From contig NZ_JAGSYD010000001.1 of assembly GCF_025685575.1 (NCBI RefSeq), positions 375,852 through 439,851 on the forward strand: DNA of 64,000 nucleotides, given 5' to 3'. The notes beneath the pieces were generated by a model. It saw nothing but the letters and a program-made list of their open reading frames with translations, did no database searches and had not been told where the DNA came from. A program made the position numbers and the translations under genes. This DNA is from Granulicella cerasi. GTDB taxonomy: Bacteria > Acidobacteriota > Terriglobia > Terriglobales > Acidobacteriaceae. Position 1 is the first letter of the stretch. Each line of letters opens with the position of its first letter. Below are positions 8,275-16,504 of the stretch, piece by piece.

Positions 8275-8808
8275 TTAAAGAGCCTTGCGAACCGCGCGAC
8301 GTACAAGCTCCGTCGTCGCTCCGTAGACGAGGTGCGCCGCATAGGGCGTGGCGAGTGTGTGCATGGGGTACTCGTCGGGCCACGCACCGAGACCCAGCGC
8401 AGGCACGCCGAGGACGTCAGCACCCACGAAGAGTGCGGAGCCGAAGCCTGTCCCGTAACCTGCGCTTGCAGTGCTGCAGAGTTCGGCGAGACCACCGTAC
8501 AGGCCGCCCATGATGGCTCCGAAGGCGTAGTGCACGATGGGGCCGCCGCGCTCCTGCTGCTCCCAGGTGAGGTGGCGTCCGCCGGTGGCGAGCTCGGTGA
8601 GGGTGTCGGCCGTCTTCATGGTGGCGTCCTGATAGGGCTCGCCCTCATGCAGCGCGGCATCTGCGTTCTCTTGCGGCGTGTTCACGGCGCGGGTAAGTGC
8701 CTTGCCCGGGCCTGCCTGGAACTCATTCATCATCCACGCCGCAACGAGGCCGCCAGCGATGCCTGCAAGGACTCCACGCACTACATGCTTCTCTGTCTTC
8801 ACTGCCAT
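8275..8808 (-). CDS. DUF1440/YagU-like membrane protein
   Basis: A 177-residue protein matching the DUF1440 (YagU) layout: a first membrane segment VLAGIAGGLVAAWMMNEFQ, a charged loop, then HYAFGAIMGGLYGGLAE, and a last segment near HLVYGATTELVRRAV. E. coli YagU is an inner-membrane protein linked to acid resistance, but that role is not shown here. The shine-dalgarno-like GAGGGAG before its ATG lies in the 3' arm of a 10-bp perfect stem (8816-8851), so translation may be gated by RNA structure. Confidence 0.7.
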   Translation of the reverse strand: MAVKTEKHVVRGVLAGIAGGLVAAWMMNEFQAGPGKALTRAVNTPQENADAALHEGEPYQDATMKTADTLTELATGGRHLTWEQQERGGPIVHYAFGAIMGGLYGGLAELCSTASAGYGTGFGSALFVGADVLGVPALGLGAWPDEYPMHTLATPYAAHLVYGATTELVRRAVRKAL

Positions 8809-8815
8809 AAAGCAA

Positions 8816-8851
8816 AACTCCCTCGCGCGCTGGTTGCGCCTCGAGGGAGTT
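8816..8851 (-). promoter_or_regulatory. Leader hairpin that would hide the ribosome binding site of the DUF1440 gene
   Basis: Read on the minus strand, AACTCCCTCG pairs perfectly with CGAGGGAGTT across a 16-nt loop. The second arm contains GAGGGAG about 9 nt before the ATG at 8808, followed by TTTTGCTTT. It could act as an RBS-occluding element, an RNA thermometer or an attenuator; a plain terminator of an upstream transcript is the alternative. Confidence 0.5.
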
Positions 8852-9007
8852 GGATGCCGTGCGCATAGACCGCGGCTAATGAAGGCTGCTTTTCTGTGCC
8901 CGCTGCGACGACGGAGTGGGGATTTTCATGCCGCAGCGTCACAGTGCGGGTATGATGGGCGCATCTGTCCAACATAGTTTTCCAAACATAGCCGGTGGAG
9001 TGTTCCT

Positions 9008-10678
9008 ATGAGTTTCCTCAGCCGTTCCTTGCTGATTCTTGTGGCGTTGTATGGCTTCGTTTTCGTCCTGGGCGACGTGTTTCTGTTGCACCAACATGCG
9101 CCTGTGTGGTCGGGCCTGGTATTCGTGCTGGTGCTGGCTGGAGTGCAGTACGCGATCTCGCCGTGGCTCATCGAGCGCTTCTACAACATCGGCTGGTATG
9201 AAGGCGATATCCCGCAGGAGTACGTGGAGTTCGTGCGCGAGGTGTGCGCCGCGCAAAACATGCCGATGCCCAATCTGGGCATCATTGAAAGCGAGACGCC
9301 GAACGCATTCGCCTTTGGCCGTCTACAGAAGGATGCACGTGTTGTCGTCACGCGCGGGCTGCTGAACATCCTCTCACCGGAAGAGGTGAAGGCCGTGCTC
9401 GCGCATGAGTTGGGCCACATTGCACACTATGATTTCGCCGCGATGACGCTGGCGGCGGTTGCACCGATGTTGCTCTATCAGATCTACCTATGGACGGATC
9501 GCATGAACAACCAGGGGCGCATCGTGAGCTACTGCGCGTACGTCGCTTATTGGATCGGACAGTTTATGGTGCTGCTGCTGAACCGGACGCGTGAGTATGG
9601 AGCCGACGCTTTCTCGGCGGAGATTACCGGAGACGCGCCAGCTCTTTCATCGGCCCTGGTGAAGATTGCTTACGGCATGGTGAAGTATCGCGGAGAACTT
9701 CGTCGTCTGGAGAAGGAAGGCGACTCGTCGGAGAAGAAGCAGAGCAAGCGTTTGCTGCAAGCAGGTCAGGCGCTAGGGATTATGGGCATCGCCTCGGTCT
9801 CGGACCAGTCAGCGCTGGCGCTTGGGTACGAAGACCCCGCCGCGACGGCGCGCGTGATGAAGTGGGATCTTGTGAACCCTTGGGCTCGCTTCTATGAGCT
9901 CGGTTCGACACATCCGCTGACGGCGCTGCGACTGCGCGCTCTGAATCGTATCGCGGAGAAGAACAACCAGCCGGTTCAGTATCCGCTGCCTGCCACAAAC
10001 GGGATGCGTTGGATCGGCTTCCCCATAGAGTTTGCGATCTGGTCGGCACCGTTGGTGCTGGGCTTCCTGCTCGTCTCCTACTTCTGGGTGGCGCGATCGC
10101 TTGAAAAGATGGGGCTCAATCTTCCGGTCCATCTGGTGGGCTGGATGTTGATCTCGATGGGCATCACCTGGGCGATCAAGATCATGTATCGCTATCGCGG
10201 CAACTTTACGCCGGCGAAGGTGGAAACGCTGCTGGAAGACCTTGATGTCTCGCAGATGCGCTCACGTGCGGTCGTGCTGGAGGGTGAAGTGATCGGCCAC
10301 GGAAACCCCGGAGCGTTCTGGAGCCCGGACCTGGTGCTGCGCGATGACACAGGCATGATGTTCCTGCTCTATCGCTCTTCCATTCCCTTCGGACGTTTCG
10401 TCTTCGCACTCTCCAAGGCCGATAGCTTCATCGGCGAACGCGTGCGTGTAGAAGGCTGGTATCGTCGCGGCCTGATGCCCTACTTTGAGATGTCTAAGAT
10501 TCAAGGCGATGTCATCGAGTCGCTGCACGGACGCGGCCCTGTAACGCTCTTCGGTACCGACGGCGTACAGGCGCCGGTGAAGCGTACGCCGCTCATGGCG
10601 AGGTCGTATGCACGTTGGATCCAGTTAGGCGCTGCGGCCGTTGCGACGGTTGTCGGTATCACCTTCCTGCAGTTCTAA
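9008..10678 (+). CDS. M48-family zinc metalloprotease (HtpX/Ste24-like) with long C-terminal domain
   Basis: A 556-residue membrane protease. Two membrane segments open the protein; the zinc motif is HELGHIAHYD near residue 137, and the third ligand is likely in the TREYGADAFSAE motif near residue 200. More hydrophobic segments lie at about 155-190, 345-365 and 375-395. The roughly 150 residues after them form an extra C-terminal domain (beta-rich, with the block VVLEGEVIGHGNPGAFWSPDLVLRDDTG) not present in plain HtpX, which is about 290 residues. Expected role: membrane protein quality control. GGTGGAG lies before the ATG. Confidence 0.9.
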   Translation: MSFLSRSLLILVALYGFVFVLGDVFLLHQHAPVWSGLVFVLVLAGVQYAISPWLIERFYNIGWYEGDIPQEYVEFVREVCAAQNMPMPNLGIIESETPNAFAFGRLQKDARVVVTRGLLNILSPEEVKAVLAHELGHIAHYDFAAMTLAAVAPMLLYQIYLWTDRMNNQGRIVSYCAYVAYWIGQFMVLLLNRTREYGADAFSAEITGDAPALSSALVKIAYGMVKYRGELRRLEKEGDSSEKKQSKRLLQAGQALGIMGIASVSDQSALALGYEDPAATARVMKWDLVNPWARFYELGSTHPLTALRLRALNRIAEKNNQPVQYPLPATNGMRWIGFPIEFAIWSAPLVLGFLLVSYFWVARSLEKMGLNLPVHLVGWMLISMGITWAIKIMYRYRGNFTPAKVETLLEDLDVSQMRSRAVVLEGEVIGHGNPGAFWSPDLVLRDDTGMMFLLYRSSIPFGRFVFALSKADSFIGERVRVEGWYRRGLMPYFEMSKIQGDVIESLHGRGPVTLFGTDGVQAPVKRTPLMARSYARWIQLGAAAVATVVGITFLQF

Positions 10679-10712
10679 TTTCCAGCAGTTCTAATCGCGA
10701 CTCAAGCGTAGA

Positions 10713-10739
10713 AAAGCCCGCTCACTTCGAGCGGGCTTT
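10713..10739. terminator. Bidirectional terminator between the M48 protease and dnaN
   Basis: AAAGCCCGCTC at 10713-10723 pairs with GAGCGGGCTTT at 10729-10739 over a 5-nt loop, with A- and T-rich flanks on both sides. It lies between convergent genes. Just before it CAGTTCTAAT is duplicated at the M48 stop codon (10670 and 10686 regions). Confidence 0.85.
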
Positions 10740-10760
10740 CTTGTTGCGTGTGAGCTGCGA

Positions 10761-11930
10761 TCAGATGCGCATCGGCATGAGGATGTAGCGGTACTTCACT
10801 TCCTCGTTGCCGTCTTCGGGGCGCATCTGGCCGGCGGACTGGGCGTCCTTGAACTCGAGGCGAACTTCGCCGGTGTTGCCGGTGGCCTTCAAGAAGTCCA
10901 CGAGATAGCTGGAGTTGAAGCCCACCACGAGCGGATCGTAGTTATACGGCGTTTCGATGATGTCTTCGGACTCGCCCGCGTCCGTGGACTGCGCGGAGAG
11001 CTTCAGCTCGTTCTGCTCCAGACGAATCTTGATCGCGCCCGAACGCTCGTCTGCAAACTGCGCCACGCGCTGGATCGAACCCATCAGGTCTTCCGAGCGA
11101 ACGATGACGAACTTCGTATTGTCGCGCGGCAGCACAGCTTCGTAGTTCGGGAACTGGCCGGTGAGCTTGCGGCTGGTGAGCACGCGGCCACCGATGCGGA
11201 AGAAGAGCGTCTGGTCGTCGTCGGCAAACTCAAGCGTTTCAGCGTCGGAGTTGTTCAGCAGCGACATCAACTCCGCCAGCGCCTTGCGCGGGATCAGCGT
11301 CTTCTTTTCGCCGGAGACTTCCATGTTCTCGCCGGTCTTTTCGATGTGCGCGAGGCGATGACCATCGGTCGCCACCATCGCCATCGACTCGGCCTTGAGC
11401 ACCAGCAGCGCGCCGTTCAGCGTGTAGCGCGACTCTTCGTTCGAGATCGCGAAGATGGTCTTCGAGATCATGTTGCGCAGGTTCGCAGCGTTGATCTTGA
11501 AGACGCCAACGCCGGGGAACTCAGGCACCGCCGGGAAGTTTGCGCGCGCCATGCCGACCATCTTGGTGTTCGAGCGGCCAGCGCGGATCTGCACCCAGTG
11601 GTTGTCCTGCAGCTTGATGGAGATGTCACCCTCGGGCAGCAGCTTGATGTAGTCGTAGAGCTTGCGTGCGGGCACGGTGCAGGCGCCGGACTTCTTGACG
11701 CGAGCCGGGCACGAGGTCTTCAGCGACTGGTCGAGATCGGTGGCGGTGATGGTGAGCACGCCTTCGTCCGAAACCTCGAAGAGAAAGTTCGAGAGGATCG
11801 GGATGGTGGTCTTGCGCTCGACGACGGACTGCGCTGCGGTGAGTTCCCGCAGAAGCTCGGCTCGGCTGACCGTGATGTCGAGGTTGCCGGTGGGGGCTTG
11901 AAGGTCGGGCGTAAGTGCGGCTGTAGACAC
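10761..11930 (-). CDS. dnaN: DNA polymerase III subunit beta (sliding clamp)
   Basis: A 389-residue clamp subunit, slightly longer than the usual 366-380. Seen: the N-terminal LDITVSRAELLRELTAAQSVVERKTTIPILSNFLFEV, TDLDQSLKTSCPA, the AISNEESRYTLNGALL and MVATDGHRLAH blocks of domain 2, PNYEAVLPRDN, and the C-terminal YRYILMPMRI. It encircles DNA and tethers the replicative polymerase. The 600 bp upstream carry no gene but several DnaA-box-like 9-mers, so this may be a replication origin region. dnaA itself is not in the window. Confidence 0.97.
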   Translation of the reverse strand: MSTAALTPDLQAPTGNLDITVSRAELLRELTAAQSVVERKTTIPILSNFLFEVSDEGVLTITATDLDQSLKTSCPARVKKSGACTVPARKLYDYIKLLPEGDISIKLQDNHWVQIRAGRSNTKMVGMARANFPAVPEFPGVGVFKINAANLRNMISKTIFAISNEESRYTLNGALLVLKAESMAMVATDGHRLAHIEKTGENMEVSGEKKTLIPRKALAELMSLLNNSDAETLEFADDDQTLFFRIGGRVLTSRKLTGQFPNYEAVLPRDNTKFVIVRSEDLMGSIQRVAQFADERSGAIKIRLEQNELKLSAQSTDAGESEDIIETPYNYDPLVVGFNSSYLVDFLKATGNTGEVRLEFKDAQSAGQMRPEDGNEEVKYRYILMPMRI

Positions 11931-12531
11931 GATGCGATTCTCCCTGCTTTACAGAGCGTTGATGGCTTGATTCTAGGCTGTGCGAGCGATTTCCGCGAGT
12001 CTTTCAGGCTTGTGGATTATGACGGCGTTCTGTGGGTTGGATGAGCAAGGCGCGAACCCTGCTGCCTGGCGAGAGAGGCTTCTAAAAACAAGCTCAAAAG
12101 GAAGTACTAAGAAGGTCGTAGCAGTCGTTCGGTGTGGAAAAGCGGAGAACATGCCCCCATGCCCTATCCATGCGGGGTTCGCGAGCGCCAAAGTTTCCAA
12201 AACCCGGTCGAGAAAAATCGGAAGGTTTGGAAGGTAAGGACCACCGCTCCGGTTGGGTGCTCGGTTTTACACACTTCGCACAAGCGGCTTCCGCAGAGAC
12301 GCGAGAAGACCTGTCGGCTTAAGGGAGAACTCGCGCAAAACCGCGTCATTGCTGGCGATCATGCGTCCCCGGATTTCCGCTGGTTCGGGCGAGTGCCAAG
12401 GAAATGTGGAGATAGTGGGTGCGGTGTGGAGATCGCGTCCTGGTCAAGGAAGGAGAAAAAATGTTGTAAGAAATGGTAAATGCGTACCGGTAGGTATATA
12501 TCTATGAGTACGTCATTGGAGGCGTCTCCCC
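11931..12531. other. Non-coding gap upstream of dnaN with DnaA-box-like sites (possible origin)
   Basis: No convincing gene in 601 bp. 9-mers close to the DnaA box TTWTNCACA: TTTTACACA at 12265-12273, TGTGGAAAA at 12133-12141 (reverse strand), TGTGGATTA at 12011-12019 (one mismatch), and identical TGTGGAGAT at 12405 and 12425, 20 bp apart. An AT-rich stretch follows at about 12454-12506. This arrangement suits an origin but could also be the dnaN regulatory region. Cumulative GC skew and the site of dnaA would decide. Confidence 0.4.
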
Positions 12532-13584
12532 ATGCTCTTCAAAATTGCGTACCGCGTTGTCGGTGTGTCCCTGTTGTTTCCTCTCCCGCCTTTCTCTGTG
12601 AAGGCGGGCGCACAAGATTTGAAGTCTCCGGCCAGCGCTCCCGCGTCGTTGTCGGCTGTTGCTGCCGAGTGGAAGAGTGAAACGGCCCAACATGCTTTCG
12701 GATTGCCGGAAGTAAAGCCGAAGGCGAAGGGAACGCTCGCGTTGATGAGCGATTCCCTCACCTTTACGACGAAGGCGTCGCGGTACTCGATTCCGCGTTC
12801 AGCGATTACAGCAGTAAGCGCGGGCAACGACCGCGTGGAGCTTTGGGGTACAGGTGGACGCCTGATGCGCATGGTGATCCCCGATGGTGGCGGCATGGCT
12901 GCGGCGGCGATGATGCATCACCGGGTGGATATGTTGACGGTCGACTTCCGCGACCCGCGCGGCGGCTACCACGCGGCGGTGTTCTATCTGCCAGCGTCTT
13001 CGGCGGAGCTCGCGCTGAAGCGCTTTGCCCAGGGCGCTCCCTACGTCGCCGCTCCTGCGACGGACAGTTGCGGCAAGAAGCCGATCAACCCGGACAGTGT
13101 CTTCGTGGCGTTCCCGGACTGGAACCGCGTGGACGTGCCGGCAGCGTATCGCGGCCTGGTCTACGAACACATCATCGATCGCCTGGAGGCCAGGAACAGC
13201 CGCAGCGTGTACCGCTACGGTGTCCTCGCAGGCGGCACTTACTGCCCGCGCTACACGGTGGAGGTTGCCATCGAGGGCTACAAGAAGGGCAACCAGGTGA
13301 TGCGCGCGGCCATGGGGCCGATCGGCATGTTCACCAGCGCGACGCAGATGAAGTTTTCGGTTTCGTTCATCGACGATGCGACGGGCGTGAAGACAACGGA
13401 CGCGATCAAAGCGACGGTGCGCACGGAGTCCGAGAGCACCGAGGTCGCGGACGCGGTGGCCAAGCAGTTGGCTAAGCACTACGCCAGGATGCTGAAGCGC
13501 GATGGCGGCAAGGACGCGTTAGGTGGTTCGGACCAGCCGTCGAACCAGATGGTCGCCGCGCAGATGACGGAGCCCCGTTCATGA
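12532..13584 (+). CDS. Exported protein of unknown function, 350 residues
   Basis: A signal peptide (about residues 1-28, ending near VKAGA-Q) precedes a mature region with no recognised family. A segment at about residues 65-100 (KGTLALMSDSLTFTTKASRYSIPRSAI) resembles the beta-strand start of PH-like or GRAM-like domains, which is only an impression. A later CGKKPINPD...YCPRYTV region has two cysteines that could pair in the periplasm. GGAGG lies 11 bp before the ATG. The stop overlaps an upstream in-frame ATG of the TetR gene, so the two genes are likely linked. Confidence 0.7.
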   Translation: MLFKIAYRVVGVSLLFPLPPFSVKAGAQDLKSPASAPASLSAVAAEWKSETAQHAFGLPEVKPKAKGTLALMSDSLTFTTKASRYSIPRSAITAVSAGNDRVELWGTGGRLMRMVIPDGGGMAAAAMMHHRVDMLTVDFRDPRGGYHAAVFYLPASSAELALKRFAQGAPYVAAPATDSCGKKPINPDSVFVAFPDWNRVDVPAAYRGLVYEHIIDRLEARNSRSVYRYGVLAGGTYCPRYTVEVAIEGYKKGNQVMRAAMGPIGMFTSATQMKFSVSFIDDATGVKTTDAIKATVRTESESTEVADAVAKQLAKHYARMLKRDGGKDALGGSDQPSNQMVAAQMTEPRS

Positions 13585-13634
13585 ATGTGATGGAGCCGTC
13601 GCAGGCCGCGTTGCTGCCTGTGAGTGTGAGCGAA

Positions 13635-13666
13635 GGCGTGCTTTCTACTAGGATGGAAAGCACGCC
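13635..13666. promoter_or_regulatory. Inverted repeat at the TetR gene start (operator candidate)
   Basis: GGCGTGCTTTC at 13635-13645 and GAAAGCACGCC at 13656-13666 are exact 11-bp inverted arms with a 10-bp loop. The loop contains an in-frame ATG (13653), and the next ATG (13668) follows the right arm by one base. Either a TetR autoregulatory operator or a hairpin in the message. Confidence 0.5.
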
Positions 13667-13667
13667 T

Positions 13668-14297
13668 ATGGCTCCCGCAAAACAAAACAAGCACGAGATG
13701 AAGACGAAAGAGACGCGCGAGTTGTTGCTGCGTGCGGCTCGAGAGATCTTCGTGCGCGATGGTTACGAGAAGGCCGATCTAGCCGAGATTGCGAAGCTCG
13801 CTGGACGCACCAAGGGCGCGATCTATGCGCAGTTCAAAAACAAGGAAGAGATCTTCATTGCGCTGGTAGAGGCCGCTGCGCTGGAGCGTCGTGCGCGCAT
13901 GCGCGCGCAGTTGGCCAAGTCCGACTCTGTTGCAGGCAATGTCGCGGCCATGCGCGAGCACTACATCCACATGGTGGATGACGATACGTTTGGGCTGCTT
14001 CTGCTGGAGTTCCGGCTCTATACGATTCGGCATCCAGATGTGCGCGCGCGGCTGGCACAACTCTACAAGTCCATCATCCCGGACAACGAAGAGACGGTGT
14101 ACACCGCGATGCTCGGCTCTCCGGGTAAAGGCAAGCACGCACTGCCGCGCACCGTGTCGATCCATACCGTGTTTGCGCTCATGTACGCGCTGCAGGTGGA
14201 GATGAAGTTCGATCCGCATCTATTCGATCCGAAGATATCGAAGATCATCGCGGCGCGCATCTTCGATGCGGTCTTCGATCCGCCGATCGGCCAGTAA
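13668..14297 (+). CDS. TetR/AcrR-family transcriptional regulator
   Basis: A 209-residue one-component regulator. The N-terminal helix-turn-helix reads TRELLLRAAREIFVRDGYEKADLAEIAKLAGRTKGAIYAQFKNKEEIF, a textbook TetR DNA-binding domain. The C-terminal ligand domain is typical in length but gives no clue to ligand. The frame is open back to ATG 13581, but the extra 29 residues are unlike TetR proteins and cross a perfect inverted repeat, so ATG 13668 (or 13701) is the likelier start. No efflux gene lies next to it; the upstream exported protein is the obvious candidate target. Confidence 0.88.
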   Translation: MAPAKQNKHEMKTKETRELLLRAAREIFVRDGYEKADLAEIAKLAGRTKGAIYAQFKNKEEIFIALVEAAALERRARMRAQLAKSDSVAGNVAAMREHYIHMVDDDTFGLLLLEFRLYTIRHPDVRARLAQLYKSIIPDNEETVYTAMLGSPGKGKHALPRTVSIHTVFALMYALQVEMKFDPHLFDPKISKIIAARIFDAVFDPPIGQ

Positions 14298-14307
14298 ACA
14301 CAACGCG

Positions 14308-14335
14308 AAAAAATCGCGGCTGCCTCACGGCAGCC
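14308..14335 (-). terminator. Rho-independent terminator for the GATase gene
   Basis: On the minus strand GGCTGCC-GTGA-GGCAGCC is followed by GCGATTTTTT. The stem (14318-14335) and T run (14308-14313) are correctly placed after the minus-strand gene ending at 14370. Confidence 0.75.
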
Positions 14336-14369
14336 CGATCTATTGCTCGCTTTGAAGCCGCCGCTGTAG

Positions 14370-15065
14370 CTAGAGCTGCATGAGCCACTCGGAGAAGAGC
14401 CTTTGCGCGGCGTTGCGGAGCGGCGCGACGCATGCTGCGGCATCGTTACGAATTGTGCGCGGATCAATCTTCGCTTCGCCGAGCTCCGCGGCATGACCGA
14501 TGAGCCACTGCTCCATCCCTGCGACGTTGTCGATCTCCGGATGGAACTGCAGAGCCAGCACATACTCGTCGATCGCGAAAGCCTGGTTGGCGCAAAGCGA
14601 TGTGCTCGCGAGGCGCGAGGCGCCTGCAGGGATGGCGAAGCCATCACCATGCCAATGCAACACCTTCACGCCATCCAGATGACGCAGCGGCGAGTGGCGA
14701 CCCTCATCGGTGAGGTCAATGGTGGCGAACCCGATCTCTTTGTGGCTGGTGGGCGCGACGTCAGCGCCGAGCGTGTAGGCGATCTGCTGCGCGCCCAGGC
14801 AAATGCCGAGCGTGGGCAGCTTCGCGTCGAGGCGCTTTGCGAGCAGATTGCGTTCCACGGCGAGGAATGGATAGTGCTCGTCCTCATAAACGCCGACGGG
14901 CGCGCCGAGCACGATGAGCAAGTCGGGCCGCAACGGATCGATCCGCGTGAGGTCGCTGACGCCGATGTCGAAGTAGCTGATGTGGAAGCCTTGCGCGCTG
15001 AGGACGGACTCGAGCGACCCGAGGCCCTCGAAGTGGACGTGACGGATGGCAACTGCGGATTTCAT
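14370..15065 (-). CDS. Class I glutamine amidotransferase-like protein (GMP-synthase-type GATase domain)
   Basis: A 231-residue stand-alone GATase. The nucleophile elbow is GICLGAQQIAYTLGA near residue 90, preceded by LIVLGAPVGVYED; the catalytic His-Glu pair is in ALQFHPEID near residue 175, and VLHWHGDGF is the family histidine block. Such free-standing proteins hydrolyse glutamine or gamma-glutamyl compounds, and the true substrate is unknown. ATG 15065 with AAGGAAG before it is preferred over the longer frame, whose extra residues look non-coding. The fRMsr-like gene lies 29 bp upstream on the same strand. Confidence 0.88.
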   Translation of the reverse strand: MKSAVAIRHVHFEGLGSLESVLSAQGFHISYFDIGVSDLTRIDPLRPDLLIVLGAPVGVYEDEHYPFLAVERNLLAKRLDAKLPTLGICLGAQQIAYTLGADVAPTSHKEIGFATIDLTDEGRHSPLRHLDGVKVLHWHGDGFAIPAGASRLASTSLCANQAFAIDEYVLALQFHPEIDNVAGMEQWLIGHAAELGEAKIDPRTIRNDAAACVAPLRNAAQRLFSEWLMQL

Positions 15066-15094
15066 GGTGGCTTCCTTCTTGTTCTGCGCGATGG

Positions 15095-15571
15095 CTAAGC
15101 GGTGCGTGCGATGTACTCGCCGATGATTTCGGCACACTCTTCGAGGAAGACGCTGTCGGCAGCGGAGAAGGCCGCTGGATCGTGACTGTCGATGTCAATT
15201 TCCCCGATGGCTTTGCCGTTCACGCGAATGGGAACGACGATCTCCGACTTCGTTTCGAGAGAGCAGGCGAGGTAGCGCGGGTCGGAGTTCACGTCGTCGA
15301 CGATGACGGTAGCATCCTGCGCGACGGCCGCGCCGCAGATGCCCTGCGTGACCGGGATGCGTGTGTGCTCCGTGGCTGCACCGTGGAAGGCGCCGAGTAC
15401 GAGCATCGTTTCGTCGTCCGGATCGAGCATGTAGAAGCCGGTCCAGTTGTAGTAGCTGAGGCGCGTGGGGATGAGTTCGACGACGAACTCCTGCAGCGCG
15501 GTGAGGCTGGGAGCGGTCTGAGCGAAGGCGCGCACTTCGGAGATGATCTGCGAGAAGAGTTCCTGCGACAT
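15095..15571 (-). CDS. GAF-domain protein, free methionine-(R)-sulfoxide reductase-like
   Basis: A 158-residue single GAF domain of the fRMsr (YebR) type. Seen: SYYNWTGFYMLDPDDETMLVLGAFHG, IPVTQGICGAAVAQ with the first cysteine, DDVNSDPRYLACSLETKSEIVVPI with the second cysteine, and GEIDIDSHDPAAFSAAD. E. coli fRMsr uses three cysteines; two equivalents are visible here. Expected role: reduction of oxidised free methionine. It is followed by the GATase gene on the same strand, probably one operon. Confidence 0.8.
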   Translation of the reverse strand: MSQELFSQIISEVRAFAQTAPSLTALQEFVVELIPTRLSYYNWTGFYMLDPDDETMLVLGAFHGAATEHTRIPVTQGICGAAVAQDATVIVDDVNSDPRYLACSLETKSEIVVPIRVNGKAIGEIDIDSHDPAAFSAADSVFLEECAEIIGEYIARTA

Positions 15572-15707
15572 GCTTCCATTCTCGCTCCGGTTCGGGCATC
15601 GTGCGCTTTCACCGATGCACGAACACGGAACTTCCTGCGTTCATAGCGCAGAGTCTCCGCGTCCAATCAAGCAAGAGCGTAGGCAGCAAAGGAGAACCGA
15701 GGTGACG

Positions 15708-16166
15708 ATGAAAATCGCGAAGGTTGCAGCAGCAGTGAGCTTGAGCGCGATGAGCGCCGGTGCGGTGAGCGCGCAGACGAATGCGCCGAACCAGGGAGCG
15801 ACGGGCAAGCGCGACATCCTGCTGCAGTCGCAGCAGTCATGGAACGGTAAACCCTACACGACATACCCGAAGGGCCAGCCGGAGTTGACGATGATCAAGC
15901 TGACGATTGCGCCGCACTCGGTGCTGCCATGGCACTCACACCCTGTACCGAATGCAGGCTACGTGCTTTCGGGTACGCTGACCTTGCATGATCGTGCAAG
16001 CGGCAAGACGCATGTGGTGCATCAGGGAGAGACGTTTGCGGAGTCGGTCGACGACGTGCATCGCGGGGAGTCGGGTGACGTTCCCACGGTCTTGCTGATC
16101 ACTTATGCTGGCGTGCATGGCGTGCCTACCTCAGTGCCCGCAAAGGGCGAGAAGCCGGAGTACTAA
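15708..16166 (+). CDS. Exported cupin-domain protein
   Basis: A 152-residue protein with a signal peptide (MKIAKVAAAVSLSAMSAGAVSA, cleavage before Q) and one cupin barrel. The metal-binding motif 1 is LPWHSHPVPNAGYVLSGTLTL, and GETFAESVDDVHRG is motif 2. ATG 15708 has AAAGGAGA upstream; the open frame extends further back but without coding character. It is first in a tight set: the next gene starts 2 bp after its stop, followed by a second ABM protein and a LysR regulator. Confidence 0.85.
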   Translation: MKIAKVAAAVSLSAMSAGAVSAQTNAPNQGATGKRDILLQSQQSWNGKPYTTYPKGQPELTMIKLTIAPHSVLPWHSHPVPNAGYVLSGTLTLHDRASGKTHVVHQGETFAESVDDVHRGESGDVPTVLLITYAGVHGVPTSVPAKGEKPEY

Positions 16167-16168
16167 AT

Positions 16169-16480
16169 ATGGAAAACAACAAGGCAGCATTTGTCGTCAT
16201 TGCAGAGTTTGAGGTGTCGGCGGAAAATCGACGTGAGTTTCTGGAGCTGTGCCGCTACGATGCGGAGCACTCGGTCTCCGACGAGCCAGGATGCCGCCAG
16301 TTCGATTGCTCGACGGCTGAAGAGTCGCTGGAGAGCGTCGTGCTGTATGAGGTGTATGACGATCGCGTAGCTTTCGATGCACACCTGCAAACGCCGCACT
16401 ACGCTCTGTTTGCGGAAGGTGTGGAGCGTCTTGGCGTGCAGAAGGTGCGGGTGCGCTTCTTTGCTCGCCAACATTCGTAG
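16169..16480 (+). CDS. Antibiotic biosynthesis monooxygenase (ABM) domain protein, cytoplasmic
   Basis: A 103-residue single ABM domain (dimeric alpha-beta barrel; YgiN/quinol monooxygenase-like). Seen: VVIAEFEVSAENRREFLELCRYDAEHSVSDEPGCRQFDC and the VVLYEVYDDRVAFDAHLQTPHY block, which match the family closely. No signal peptide. Family members oxidise quinols or other aromatic substrates without cofactor, or act as small stress proteins. Two base pairs separate it from the cupin gene. Confidence 0.88.
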   Translation: MENNKAAFVVIAEFEVSAENRREFLELCRYDAEHSVSDEPGCRQFDCSTAEESLESVVLYEVYDDRVAFDAHLQTPHYALFAEGVERLGVQKVRVRFFARQHS

Positions 16481-16504
16481 AGTCGTTTCCCGGAAGGAGG
16501 ATCG

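Noticed and set aside
15543..15707. N-terminal extension of the cupin ORF
   Set aside because: It would overlap the divergent fRMsr-like gene start and precede a clear signal peptide with its own ribosome site at 15708.
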